Origin: JAUCQB01 sp964586235
Lineage (GTDB): Bacteria > Planctomycetota > Phycisphaerae > UBA1845 > PWPN01
Direction: 5' to 3'
Length of the DNA stretch: 64,000 bases
Assembly (NCBI GenBank): GCA_964586235.1
Contig: CAZPIO010000001.1
Coordinates: 1-64,000 of the forward strand
Shown piece after piece: positions 54,455-63,241 of the stretch. Position 1 is the first letter of the stretch; the number at the start of each line of letters is the position of its first letter. The notes under the pieces are model-generated. The model searched no databases, was not told where the DNA came from, and saw nothing but the letters and a program-made list of their open reading frames with translations. A program made the position numbers and the translations under genes.

Positions 54455-54913
54455 ACGGGTTTTCAGGAATTCTGGTTCGGAGTCGAGCATCTTCGTTAAG
54501 CCCTTGCTGTTTCGAGAGCTGCAACCTGGCATCTCGACGGGGCCTGCCCCTGTTCGGAATCTCGCGAGCACCCGGCCAAGGAGCGGTGCCGGATGCTACC
54601 CGTAGAACAGATGCGCCGCCGCCGCGTTTGTATGATCCGGAGGGATGCCCTGCGTCGACCGTGAAAAACGAGGCCCCCACAGCCGTTCCGGCACACACAG
54701 GAGAAACGGTGCGACCCATAAGAGCGGAGAAAATCGAAAGCGGACCGGAGGCGCCGGATTTCGGGCGCTGGTATAATAACGCAACATCGCCCGTCGGCGT
54801 AGCCGGGCGAACTCCACATGGTAAATATCGGTTGGCGATGCTCTGGCCGCCCAATCCGGACGGGTTCGTTGGGGGGCAGGTGGGATCGAAAGCGCGATGT
54901 TGAAGGAGGCGTT
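54455..54913. other. Intergenic region between the two leftward and rightward units
   Basis: No gene. An extended -10 (TGG-TATAAT, 54769-54777, plus strand) lies 137 bases before the TSP3 lipoprotein start. No BlaI-type TACA/TGTA palindrome accompanies it. Confidence 0.5.
54769..54777 (+). promoter_or_regulatory. Extended -10 promoter of the TSP3 lipoprotein gene
   Basis: TGG-TATAAT is a perfect -10 with the TGN extension; the leader would be about 130 bases. Confidence 0.55.
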
Positions 54914-56326
54914 ATGAGAAGGTCATGCAAAACAGGGGTGGTATTCTGTCTGCTTGGGCTGAGCGTATTCCTTTTTGGCCAGAGCGGAGGGTCCTGCGCG
55001 CCACAGCCTACGAGCCAGACGAATCTGACGATAAACATCGCCGGTCAGGGAAGTGTCACACTCCAGCCGCCAGGTGTGACGTATGCCACGACGGAGACAC
55101 CGAAGACCCTGGCCTACAATTCTGGAGACGAGATTACCGTCACCGCGGTGGCGGACGATGGGTGGTCGTTCGACCACTGGGAGCAAGACCTCACCGGCAG
55201 CACCAACCCTGAAACACTGATCGCGGACGGCAGCATGCAGGTCACCGCGGTATTCTTGTCCGACGGGACCGGCTGCCCCGACGGCGACAGCGACGGTGAC
55301 GGTGCCTGTGATGATGAGGACAACTGCCCGGATACCTACAACTTCGACCAGGCCGACAGCGACGCCGACGGTCTGGGTGATGCGTGTGACAACTGTCCGG
55401 GCGTGTCTAACCCCAGTCAGAGCGACAGCGATGGAGACGGTACAGGCGACCCCTGTGACGACAACTATCAGGCAACCGGAACCTGCGGCGACTGGGAGGG
55501 AACCCTCCGCCTCAACTGGCGCACCCAGGGGGCCTGGACCAGAACGTCAACCAGTGATTCGGGCGATTGGAGTGAATTGTCCAAGACTCTCCAGATGTCC
55601 CGCACGCTGGACCTCACACTGATCATGATGGACGGGGTCCCTAACATCAGCCGGGAGATGCTTGGCTATCCGAGCGGCATCAGCATTCCCATCGGCGTTC
55701 GAGGTGCCTACGAGTTCCACCAGGACATCTACGAGCAGGTCATTGACCACTTTCCACCTTCGCAGGACAAGCCAAACGGCTGCCATCTCACTTTCGAAAC
55801 GCAAAACACCATCGACCATAGCTTTGCTGTGACAAGGGCCGATCTGGGGCCGATAGAGCGAGTCGACGGCTACTGGATGGATGAGCCCAACATGGCTTCG
55901 TTCCCAGTCATCATTCACGTCGACGTGTATCGGCAGCTCTGGATGACGGGGACAAGTACGACCAGTCTCACCGAGGACACCTGCGACGGAGACTCATGGG
56001 TAGAAACCGGTGAATGCGGGCACTTCTTCGATTCTGATACCTTTGCCGATCTTCAAGGAACCTACTACAAGGACCCCGAAGGCTGGGACCGCATTGAAGC
56101 CTCCTCCAGCGAGACCAGGACTTATGACTGGGATGCCCCCGCCCTCTCTCCGGTTCAAGACACGATCGAATGGACGCTGATCCTGACGCGCACGCCCGGC
56201 CAGAGCGACGCGGATCAGGACATGGTCTGCGACGGCACGGACAATTGCCGATACGAGCCGAATCCCGACCAGACCGACAGCGATAACGACGGGATCGGAG
56301 ACGCGTGCGCCCTGGCACCACTGTAG
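54914..56326 (+). CDS. Exported protein with Listeria-Bacteroides-like repeat and TSP3 calcium repeats
   Basis: 470 residues from the ATG at 54914 with an aaggagg site upstream. The N-terminus is a signal peptide ending GGSC, a weak lipobox, so a lipoprotein is possible. Next is one bacterial repeat (LTINIAGQGSVTLQP...WSFDHWEQDLTGS) and a thrombospondin type-3 segment with DSDGDGACDDEDNCPDTYNFDQADSDADGLGDACDNCPG motifs that bind calcium. A beta-rich middle domain of about 290 residues has no family that I recognise, and a final TSP3 unit (DQTDSDNDGIGDAC) ends the protein. Probably cell-surface. It may be the regulated target of the neighbouring BlaI systems; no operator supports this. Confidence 0.8.
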   Translation: MRRSCKTGVVFCLLGLSVFLFGQSGGSCAPQPTSQTNLTINIAGQGSVTLQPPGVTYATTETPKTLAYNSGDEITVTAVADDGWSFDHWEQDLTGSTNPETLIADGSMQVTAVFLSDGTGCPDGDSDGDGACDDEDNCPDTYNFDQADSDADGLGDACDNCPGVSNPSQSDSDGDGTGDPCDDNYQATGTCGDWEGTLRLNWRTQGAWTRTSTSDSGDWSELSKTLQMSRTLDLTLIMMDGVPNISREMLGYPSGISIPIGVRGAYEFHQDIYEQVIDHFPPSQDKPNGCHLTFETQNTIDHSFAVTRADLGPIERVDGYWMDEPNMASFPVIIHVDVYRQLWMTGTSTTSLTEDTCDGDSWVETGECGHFFDSDTFADLQGTYYKDPEGWDRIEASSSETRTYDWDAPALSPVQDTIEWTLILTRTPGQSDADQDMVCDGTDNCRYEPNPDQTDSDNDGIGDACALAPL

Positions 56327-56565
56327 GGCTGCCCACGCATTCCGACATCCGCCCTGCAGCGCACGGCATCGGATATCCCCCGATCCCTGTTGCCCCACGC
56401 GAGATCCATGCGGGCTGCGCCGCTGCGCTCGTTTGCGCGATCGCCTCTCGATGCCAGATGCGGCACAAATCCTCTCGAAAAGCATAACTCTTTGCGGAGA
56501 GGCATGTTAAGGCCTGCTCCCGGCAGGAGCCGGCCGGCTTCGGGGCCGAAATACGGTTTTACCAG
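56327..56565. other. Short intergenic stretch
   Basis: About 240 bases. A gctcc-cggca-ggagc stem occurs near 56515-56530. No gene. Confidence 0.35.
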
Positions 56566-56594
56566 TTGACAATCTACGGTTTATGCAGTAGACT
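56566..56594 (+). promoter_or_regulatory. blaI promoter with overlapping operator
   Basis: TTGACA (56566-56571), 17-base spacer and TAGACT (56589-56594). An inverted repeat tctac (56573-56577) / gtaga (56588-56592), extended by acaa/ttgt, lies across the spacer and -10. It is likely the repressor site of the next gene. The TACA/TGTA core of the other operator is not conserved here. Confidence 0.65.
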
Positions 56595-56628
56595 TGTTCC
56601 TGGAGTGTCGTCTCCGAAGGAGGATCGC

Positions 56629-57027
56629 ATGCCAAGACCCCGATCCGAGCATCCCACACCCGGCGAACTGGAGGTCCTGCAGATCATCTGGCGGCAGGGC
56701 CCTTGCACCGTCCGCCAGGTGCTCGAAGAACTGAACCGGACCCGCCCGCGGGCCTATACCTCGGTGATGAGCCTGCTGAACGTGATGACGGACAAGAAGC
56801 TGCTGCGTCGCAAGCCGGACGGGCGGGCTTTTCTGTACAGCGCCCGCGTCGAGGAGCAACCCACGCTTCGCGAGATGGTAGGAGATCTTGTGGAGCGTGC
56901 TTTCGGCGGGTCGGCCGAGCTTCTGGTGGCTCGCGCGCTCGAGCAGACCGATTTGTCTCCGCAACAACTCGATGAAATCAGCCGCATGATCGACGAGTAC
57001 CGCTCTAAGAAGGAGAGTCAGCCATGA
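56629..57027 (+). CDS. BlaI/MecI family transcriptional repressor
   Basis: 132 residues from the ATG at 56629, with an aaggagg site. The winged helix is HPTPGELEVLQIIWRQGPCTVRQVLEEL with YTSVMSLLNVMTDKKLLRRKPDGRAFLYSARV. It is a paralogue of the repressor at 54015-54392 but with little sequence identity outside this core. The C-terminus (LVERAFGGSAELLVARALEQTDLSPQQLDEISRMIDEYR) gives the dimer helices. It overlaps its BlaR partner by four bases (ATGA). Confidence 0.92.
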   Translation: MPRPRSEHPTPGELEVLQIIWRQGPCTVRQVLEELNRTRPRAYTSVMSLLNVMTDKKLLRRKPDGRAFLYSARVEEQPTLREMVGDLVERAFGGSAELLVARALEQTDLSPQQLDEISRMIDEYRSKKESQP

Positions 57028-60000
57028 TCGAGTCGCTACTGAGCAGCCGGCCGTCGTGGGTGCAGTTGGGACTGGTGCTGGCTCACTTTCTGTGGCAGGG
57101 GGCGGCGATCGCGGTGGTCCTGGCAGCGGTGCTGTGGCTGCTGCGGCAGAGATCGCCGAACGCGCGGTACGGGGTGTGCGCCTTGGCCATGCTGACCATG
57201 GCCGTTTCTCCGATTCTCACGCTTTGGTATGTGCGTGCGCACCCGCTGCCGATCCTGGCAGAGACAAGGCCGACAACGTCCTTCCTGCCTGTGTCGCCAT
57301 CTGACGAATTGGGGACAGAAGGCGACGAAGCGGAGGACATCTCCGAGGCCGTCATGAGTGCGGTCACACCGGCCATTGGCGAGCAGGGCACTCTCGACGG
57401 CGATGGCGGCGTCAAGGCTATCCAGGATCTAGGCGAATCGGCACTGCCTGTGACGAGTGATTCGACCGTGCGGCGGTCGTGGATGGCCCTCGGGCTGGAG
57501 CTTATCACCCTCGCATGGTGCGTCGGCGTCGTGGCACTTTCCTCGCGACTGCTCGTCGGCTGGTGGCGACTGCGTCGGCATTGCCGGCAGGAGACCGAGG
57601 CTCTGCCCGAAGCGACCGAGGGCATCGTGCGCCGGCTCAGCCGGCGCCTGGGACTGGCCAGCCCCGCCCGGGTGTTGACCTCGCAGGTGTGGAAAGAGCC
57701 CATCGCCTTCGGCCTGCTGCGGCCGGTGGTTCTGCTGCCGATCTCGGTGCTGACCCAGTGCCCGGCGGAACTTATCGAGGCGATGATCGCCCATGAGTTG
57801 GCTCACATCCGCCGCCATGACTTGTGGGTCAACATGCTCCAGCGGGTCGTCGAGACGCTGCTGTTCTATCACCCGGCCGTCTGGTGGGTCTCGGGTCGCA
57901 TGCGGCTGGAGCGCGAATTGTGCTGCGACGATCTGGCGATCGGGGCCACCGGTCGTCGGGCGGACTACGCGACCGCACTGATGGAGTTGTGCCGCATGAG
58001 TCCGGGCCTGGTTACACCGGCCATGGCCGCGGGCATCTTCGGCCCCAAGCTCTCGCTGCTGACCCGCGTGCAGCGGATCTTGCAGGTATCGGCCCGGGGG
58101 CGTGAGTCGAATCGCGGGCGATTCTGGCTGGCCGGCCCGCTGAGCATCCTGCTGGCCGGGGCATTCGTCCTCGTTGCCGGCCTTCGGGCGGCAGCTCCTC
58201 AGGGTACGCCCGCGACGCAACCGGCTGAGGCAACAGACGCCCCAGCCTTCACCGCGACGTTGCCGGGTGGCATCACCGTCGAGCTCATCGGCGTCGCCAG
58301 CAACAAGAGAGGCAGGAACGAGGCCACCTGGTGGAAGCCGGACGGTACGCCCCTCGACGCTGCGCCCTATCGCAACCCAGGGACTTACTCCAACGAGGCG
58401 TTTCCCTACGAGTTCGCAGTGAAGGTGAGCGGCGCGGATGACTTCGACCTTCTTGCGGCGGCTCCCCCGGGTAAGAACGCCAGCGCACCTAATGGGCCTC
58501 GGGGAGGGCTACATGTGCCTGGCTTGCGCAGCGTGGTTGTGTCGAGATTCGGCCATGACGAAACCGAGACGACCATCAGCCTGGGACTGGCTGCCGGCCC
58601 CTGGCAAGAGGTCGAGACATGGCTCGACTATCCCTGGGCCCACGCTGATCCTCAAACGGTCGCGATCGGAAGTGCCTCAGGGACGATCGCTCCGTGGCCG
58701 CGAACCGAAGGCAGTGCGATCCGGGCCGACATCTCACATACGTATACAGACGTATCTACCCGCCTGATCGCCTTCGATCGCAAGGGTAACACTCTGGTCG
58801 GGGCGGGCGGCCTCAAGACTCCAGGGCGAGGGATCGTCAGGCAGGTCTACAGGTTTGACCCGCTGGCAATGGAGGACCTCAAAGGTTTCGAGTTTCAGCA
58901 ACGCCCATATGACACTTGGATCACCTTCAAGAACGTATCGCTCAAGCCGGGCCATCATAGTCAGGTGCAGGTTGAGACAATGCGCGGCTCTGAAAAGGGT
59001 CCGCCCTTCGATGCTCCCGCCGCCACACGGCCGGCCGACGCCGCACAACGTCCCGAGGAGAAGAAGACTTATACTTTCAACTGGGACCGGCAGCCGCTCT
59101 CCAAGGTTCTGACCGAACTGCAGGAGCAGACCGGCCTGAGCATTTCGGGCATAGAGGAGCTCGGCGACTCCGTCAGCAAGGTGACGGTCAATTTCGCGAG
59201 TGTGCGCCCGGTCGGTTTCGATGAGGCGCTGTTGCTGGTCAACCACCTGATCCAGGACAAGGGGCCGGGATATTGGATCCTCCGTCGCGATCAATGCCTG
59301 GAGATCCGCGATGTGGTGAACTGGTTCCGCCGAATTCCTCCCGCTCAGATGTTTGCCACCGAGGAGGCCTATCGGAAGGCCGATCTGCCGAAATGGGAGG
59401 TGGCCTCGGTGGTGTATCAGCCCCGTCACGCATCGGCCAAGTCGCTGGCGGATCGGGCCATGGATGAAGTGCCTGATAACACCGCACGGGCCGTGCCGAC
59501 GCCCGACGGCAACCGGATCGAGCTGAAAGGCATTGTTGAATACATCGATCAGCAACTGGAGATCATCAGGAAGTGGGATGTGCCACAGGATGATGCCGCC
59601 ACGGTCCTCAGGCTGGGCAAGGCCGCCGACGCTGCGGGACAGGCTTACTCCTTCTACGGGGGCCCGATCGCGACCCCTGGGGACGACCTGGCCACGTTAT
59701 ACCAGTCCCTGCTTTCCCGTTCCGAGAGGCCGCCGACCGTTCCGGTTCACGCAAGAACCGACGGCGTGATTATCGAGGTCAAAGTGAAGAACGGCCAGAC
59801 GGTCAAGAAGGATGATCTGCTGGCCCGATTCGACGACGAGGAGATCAAGATCGACCTGGCCGCCGCGGAGATCCGCCTGCAGGACAGTGTGTCGAATCAC
59901 AAACGGTTGCTGGAACTGGATGCTCGGGTGGGACCTCGAAGGACGATGGTGTCAGCCGAGGAACGTGAGAAGGCGGAGTCGGCCGTGCGGCTCGCCGAAC

Positions 60001-60896
60001 TCGACGTGCAGCGATGCAGGCTCCGATTGAATCGCACCCAGATCAAGAGTCCGGCAGACGGGGCGGTCGTTGGCAGGGGGGCTCCTGAAAACGATGTGTC
60101 GCTGCTGATGAATCAACAGGTCAAGGCCGGCGAACTGCTGATGTACATCCAGCCCGCCGAACAAGCCGGCTCCGCGCGCACAACTGTTCCGAAGAGCCGC
60201 TTGGGAGCAGCACCCAAGTCGGAGCTTTCCACACGGCCGGCGGACGTCGTACGCCTCGCCCAGTTGGTGGGGCACGACTGGCCGTTCCCACTGATCGCAC
60301 GGGATGGCCGAGTGCTGGCACTGGAGGAGGCAATCAAGGAAGCGGAGGCCATGTTAGATGAACTGCGATCATCGAGGGCTCCGGGGATCGATCTCCAGAC
60401 TATCACGGCGATCCAGGAGATGATTGACAGGATGCGCAAGCTCTCGGCTCAGTCTGCCAAGGGGAAGAGGGTCTACGCCCAGGGTGATGGCGTCATTGCC
60501 GAAGTCAAAGTCCAGGACGGCCAGATGGTCAAGAAGGGCGAGCTGCTCGTGCAGTTGGATGCGGCGGAAACCGACCTAGAACTGGAGGCGGCCAAGGTCA
60601 GGCTGCGTCAATCCATGGAGTCTGAGCGTCTGGCGAAGCTTAGGGATCGTAGCGGTGTCGGCGAAGGCGAGTACGACAAAGCGGTTGCGGACAGGAACCT
60701 CGCCGAGATCGAAATCCGGCGGCTGGGACTCCGCTTATCTCGGACACAGATCACGAGCCCGGCCGATGGCAAGGTTCGGGCCGTGGAAGGCAGCGTCTCT
60801 GATCTGGTCGGCAAGCGTGTGACGGCGGGTGATCTTATGCTGTACGTCGAGGCTGTCGACTCCGTGTCGCAGGCCGATACGAGGCCATCCCGATAG
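57024..60896 (+). CDS. BlaR1-type M56 peptidase fused to secretin N0/N1-like and two lipoyl/HlyD-like regions
   Basis: 1290 residues. M56 part: membrane segments near 10-30, 47-67, 150-175 and 370-390, and the zinc motif HELAH at residues 257-261, with ERELCCDDLAIG. The periplasmic part begins with a beta-rich region (about 405-660). Next come a segment resembling the N0/STN domain of secretins (about 679-764, FNWDRQPLSKVLTELQEQTG) and an N1-like segment (about 790-851, WEVASVVYQPRHASAKSLADRA, IELKGIVEYIDQQLEIIRKWD). Two biotinyl-lipoyl/HlyD-type repeats follow (about 904-1045 and 1149-1275), each with DGVI-EVKV, VKK, a coiled coil and SPADG. The last three are inferred from patterns. The protein probably senses an envelope state and relieves BlaI repression. 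Confidence 0.85.
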   Translation: MIESLLSSRPSWVQLGLVLAHFLWQGAAIAVVLAAVLWLLRQRSPNARYGVCALAMLTMAVSPILTLWYVRAHPLPILAETRPTTSFLPVSPSDELGTEGDEAEDISEAVMSAVTPAIGEQGTLDGDGGVKAIQDLGESALPVTSDSTVRRSWMALGLELITLAWCVGVVALSSRLLVGWWRLRRHCRQETEALPEATEGIVRRLSRRLGLASPARVLTSQVWKEPIAFGLLRPVVLLPISVLTQCPAELIEAMIAHELAHIRRHDLWVNMLQRVVETLLFYHPAVWWVSGRMRLERELCCDDLAIGATGRRADYATALMELCRMSPGLVTPAMAAGIFGPKLSLLTRVQRILQVSARGRESNRGRFWLAGPLSILLAGAFVLVAGLRAAAPQGTPATQPAEATDAPAFTATLPGGITVELIGVASNKRGRNEATWWKPDGTPLDAAPYRNPGTYSNEAFPYEFAVKVSGADDFDLLAAAPPGKNASAPNGPRGGLHVPGLRSVVVSRFGHDETETTISLGLAAGPWQEVETWLDYPWAHADPQTVAIGSASGTIAPWPRTEGSAIRADISHTYTDVSTRLIAFDRKGNTLVGAGGLKTPGRGIVRQVYRFDPLAMEDLKGFEFQQRPYDTWITFKNVSLKPGHHSQVQVETMRGSEKGPPFDAPAATRPADAAQRPEEKKTYTFNWDRQPLSKVLTELQEQTGLSISGIEELGDSVSKVTVNFASVRPVGFDEALLLVNHLIQDKGPGYWILRRDQCLEIRDVVNWFRRIPPAQMFATEEAYRKADLPKWEVASVVYQPRHASAKSLADRAMDEVPDNTARAVPTPDGNRIELKGIVEYIDQQLEIIRKWDVPQDDAATVLRLGKAADAAGQAYSFYGGPIATPGDDLATLYQSLLSRSERPPTVPVHARTDGVIIEVKVKNGQTVKKDDLLARFDDEEIKIDLAAAEIRLQDSVSNHKRLLELDARVGPRRTMVSAEEREKAESAVRLAELDVQRCRLRLNRTQIKSPADGAVVGRGAPENDVSLLMNQQVKAGELLMYIQPAEQAGSARTTVPKSRLGAAPKSELSTRPADVVRLAQLVGHDWPFPLIARDGRVLALEEAIKEAEAMLDELRSSRAPGIDLQTITAIQEMIDRMRKLSAQSAKGKRVYAQGDGVIAEVKVQDGQMVKKGELLVQLDAAETDLELEAAKVRLRQSMESERLAKLRDRSGVGEGEYDKAVADRNLAEIEIRRLGLRLSRTQITSPADGKVRAVEGSVSDLVGKRVTAGDLMLYVEAVDSVSQADTRPSR

Positions 60897-60962
60897 GAGG
60901 CAAGACGGGCGTCTGCAGTCCTCTTCGGGGGCGAACGGATGCGGCCAGCGGCCCCGTTGTTC

Positions 60963-61141
60963 TGCCCCGGCAGGGGCAGCAGACCATAGCCAGGGGTGAA
61001 GCGAAGCGAAACCCCTGGTTGCCAAAGCCGCGAAAACCAACCCGCCCCCGAACGGGGGCGGAGGAATCCTCCGCTCCTGCCGGAGCGGTTCTTGTGTCGC
61101 GATGACCTCTGCCAGGGGCATCGCTTCGCTCTGCCCCTGGC
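60963..61141. repeat. Palindrome-rich block between convergent genes
   Basis: Hairpins tgcccc/ggggca (60963-60978), ccaggggt/acccctgg (60990-61018), cgcccccg/cgggggcg (about 61042-61062) and gccaggggca/tgcccctggc (61111-61141). The second and fourth are related in inverted orientation with the same loop core gcgaagcga. It may end both transcripts. Confidence 0.7.
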
Positions 61142-61224
61142 TACGGGCCGTGGCTCCTCCGGAGCCGTCTGGCACGGTGGGCCGCTACGGGCAAACCGAA
61201 AACGCCGCAGACTGCGTGTCGGGT

Positions 61225-62406
61225 TCACTTGATCAGCCGAACATCCGCCCAGTCGGCCTGGTCGCCGATGTCGAGGTCCTCGCCGTACTCCACGACAAGC
61301 TGAATCTGGCGGGTTCCTTCGATCGTTGCCAGCAGCGAGCGTGGAGTATCGTTGCCCGTGACCGGTCCGCCGTTGAACACCTCTTTCCCGTCGGCCAGGA
61401 CTCGGAAAACGACGTTGCCTTGGCTGCCCACGGCTTCGTCGATCCCGATGGTCGCGGCCAGTTGGCGAAAGCCCTTCGGCACGTCATACGTGAGCACTGA
61501 GCGCGAATGCACGCCGATGCCCTGGTCGAACGGTTGGCCGCCGATGCGCATCGGCCGGTTGGAAACGGCACGATTGACTCGATAGGGCCATTGAGTCAGG
61601 CCAAGGGGCTCAAACTCGTACTTGGCCGGTGCCAGGTCGCTCAGGAACAGCACGCGGTCGGATCGGAAACGGATCTCGCTGAACTGGGCGACGGGCAGGT
61701 CCAGCGCGGTGCCTGAGGTCAACTGAAGACGCAGCGAATCGGTCGCGACGGCGGTGATTCTTCCCGCCCAGACCGAACCGTCGTGCAAGCTGCACGCGGC
61801 GGGGGGCAGCTTGGGCGCCGATGGGTCCGCTGCCATGACCACCGCAAAGGTATCCTGCGCTCTGAAGGGGATGGTTCGGTCGCGCCACCGGAATGAGCCG
61901 CCGTCGGCCCGCAGCGACTCCAAGGCTCCCTTGAGCAAGGTGGGGCGGTCGTTCCGCATGATGATGAGGCGGTCCTGGTCGGCCTTGCGATCAGCCAGGG
62001 CCTGCTCGAAGACCTCCTGGCTGGCCGCGCTCGACTGCTGCGGAAAACGGATCGCCGCCAGCAGCGACAAGGGCACGGTGATGCTCTTGCTCCAGCGCGT
62101 CTCCATGACGATCTGACGCTGGCCGCCGGACAGCAGACGAGCGGGAGTGCGGCTTCCGTCCTTGAGGTGCACCAACAGCGGCAGCGGCTCAGATGCCGGA
62201 GCAGTCGTCGCGGCCGGCCACTTCAGTGACAGCAGTTCGTCCAGGCGAAGCACCTTCGCGGCGCCGCCGGCGTCGACGCGGATTTCACCTTCCTTGCCCG
62301 GCCCGGCCCACCGGCCTTCGATTGTCTGCCCGTCGAGGGTGACAGCCCGGACGGACGCCGAAGAGGGAGAGGTCACTGTCAGCAGTGCGACCAGGAACAA
62401 AGTCAT
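61225..62406 (-). CDS. Exported NPCBM-type carbohydrate-binding protein
   Basis: 393 residues from the ATG at 62406, with a ggag site upstream. The signal peptide is MTLFLVALLTVTSPSSAS. The middle has two small SH3-like beta units (IEGRWAGPGKEGEIRVDAGG and LLVHLKDGSRTPARLLSGGQRQIVME). The C-terminal 130 residues follow the NPCBM/NEW2 pattern: RPMRIGGQPFDQGIGVHSRSVLTYDVPKGFRQLAATIGIDEAVGSQGNVVFRVLADGKEVF and a DQADWADVRL end. The domain binds sugars in glycosidases; here no catalytic domain is attached. Confidence 0.83.
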   Translation of the reverse strand: MTLFLVALLTVTSPSSASVRAVTLDGQTIEGRWAGPGKEGEIRVDAGGAAKVLRLDELLSLKWPAATTAPASEPLPLLVHLKDGSRTPARLLSGGQRQIVMETRWSKSITVPLSLLAAIRFPQQSSAASQEVFEQALADRKADQDRLIIMRNDRPTLLKGALESLRADGGSFRWRDRTIPFRAQDTFAVVMAADPSAPKLPPAACSLHDGSVWAGRITAVATDSLRLQLTSGTALDLPVAQFSEIRFRSDRVLFLSDLAPAKYEFEPLGLTQWPYRVNRAVSNRPMRIGGQPFDQGIGVHSRSVLTYDVPKGFRQLAATIGIDEAVGSQGNVVFRVLADGKEVFNGGPVTGNDTPRSLLATIEGTRQIQLVVEYGEDLDIGDQADWADVRLIK

Positions 62407-62617
62407 TCAATTGCTCCAGCTTGCGCAATCACTGGCAGAACAGATCAAGAAGGCCGGGACAGTCCGCCCTACCCCGCTCATTTTCAGGGTTCGCTCCCCC
62501 ACCGCTGAAGCGATGGGCCACCCGTCCCAACGAGATGATCGCTCTGCCCGGTCCCCAACTCGCAATTCTCAATTCCTCATTCTCAATTCCCCAACGTTGC
62601 CTGGCACAACGTTGGGC
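62407..62617. other. Short intergenic gap
   Basis: About 210 bases with no gene; contains a run of caattctcaattcc-like strings near 62565-62592. Confidence 0.4.
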
Positions 62618-63241
62618 TCATTCTTCCTTGGCCAGTTGCTTGTAGTACTGTTCGACGAGCTGCCGGTATTGGCTGGGGAAGTCCTTGCCGAGCGATTGCA
62701 GGATCTTCTCTCGTTCCTCCGGCCGCATGTTGCCCCAGGCCTCTCCCGGTCGCGCCACCCCGGCCGGGCGCAACTCGCCTTCTCCGCCCGGCCCCGGCGA
62801 AACGGTTGACTGCCTGGCGGGCGAACTCGGCTTGCGGGCAGCCCCGACCATCGTCTTTTTGCATAGCCGGCATCCCTTGCCCCCGCAGGCCTTGCACTGG
62901 CTCTGTTGCTGCTGCTGCTCCTGCTGCTCGGCCTGCTCGATCAGGCGGTCGAGCAACGCCACGGCCTCAAGCTGCGCCTTCTGGGTGGTCGAGTCCGGCT
63001 TGCCGGCGCCGAGGCGCTGACCCGCCTGGGACATCAGATCGGAGACGGCCCGGAGCGTCTCCGAGGGGCGAGAGGCAGGCGACGCGGGACGCGTGGCGGG
63101 GGTGTCGGCTGATGCCGAGCACAGACACAGAATGAAGGTGAGAAGGCTGAAGGCTGAAGGCTGAAGGATGAGTAGCGGACGCCTTGGCCGGGGAGAACAC
63201 GGTCCTCTCTTGTCTCCGTTTCTGTCATTCATCGTTCTCAT
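62618..63241 (-). CDS. Exported Gln-rich protein with Cys cluster
   Basis: 207 residues from the ATG at 63241; the ATG at 63232 is also possible. The gene overlaps the preceding one by 17 bases. A basic N-terminus is followed by a hydrophobic segment (LLILQPSAFSLLTFILCLCSASA) that acts as a signal peptide and is encoded partly by the gctga-type repeat at 63139-63171. Then come a helical stretch with a long Gln run (about residues 110-120) and CKACGGKGCRLCKK, a DnaJ-like Cys pattern that may bind zinc. The end is helical (REKILQSLGKDFPSQYRQLVEQYYKQLAKEE). Function unknown; the same operon as the next gene. Confidence 0.68.
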   Translation of the reverse strand: MRTMNDRNGDKRGPCSPRPRRPLLILQPSAFSLLTFILCLCSASADTPATRPASPASRPSETLRAVSDLMSQAGQRLGAGKPDSTTQKAQLEAVALLDRLIEQAEQQEQQQQQSQCKACGGKGCRLCKKTMVGAARKPSSPARQSTVSPGPGGEGELRPAGVARPGEAWGNMRPEEREKILQSLGKDFPSQYRQLVEQYYKQLAKEE

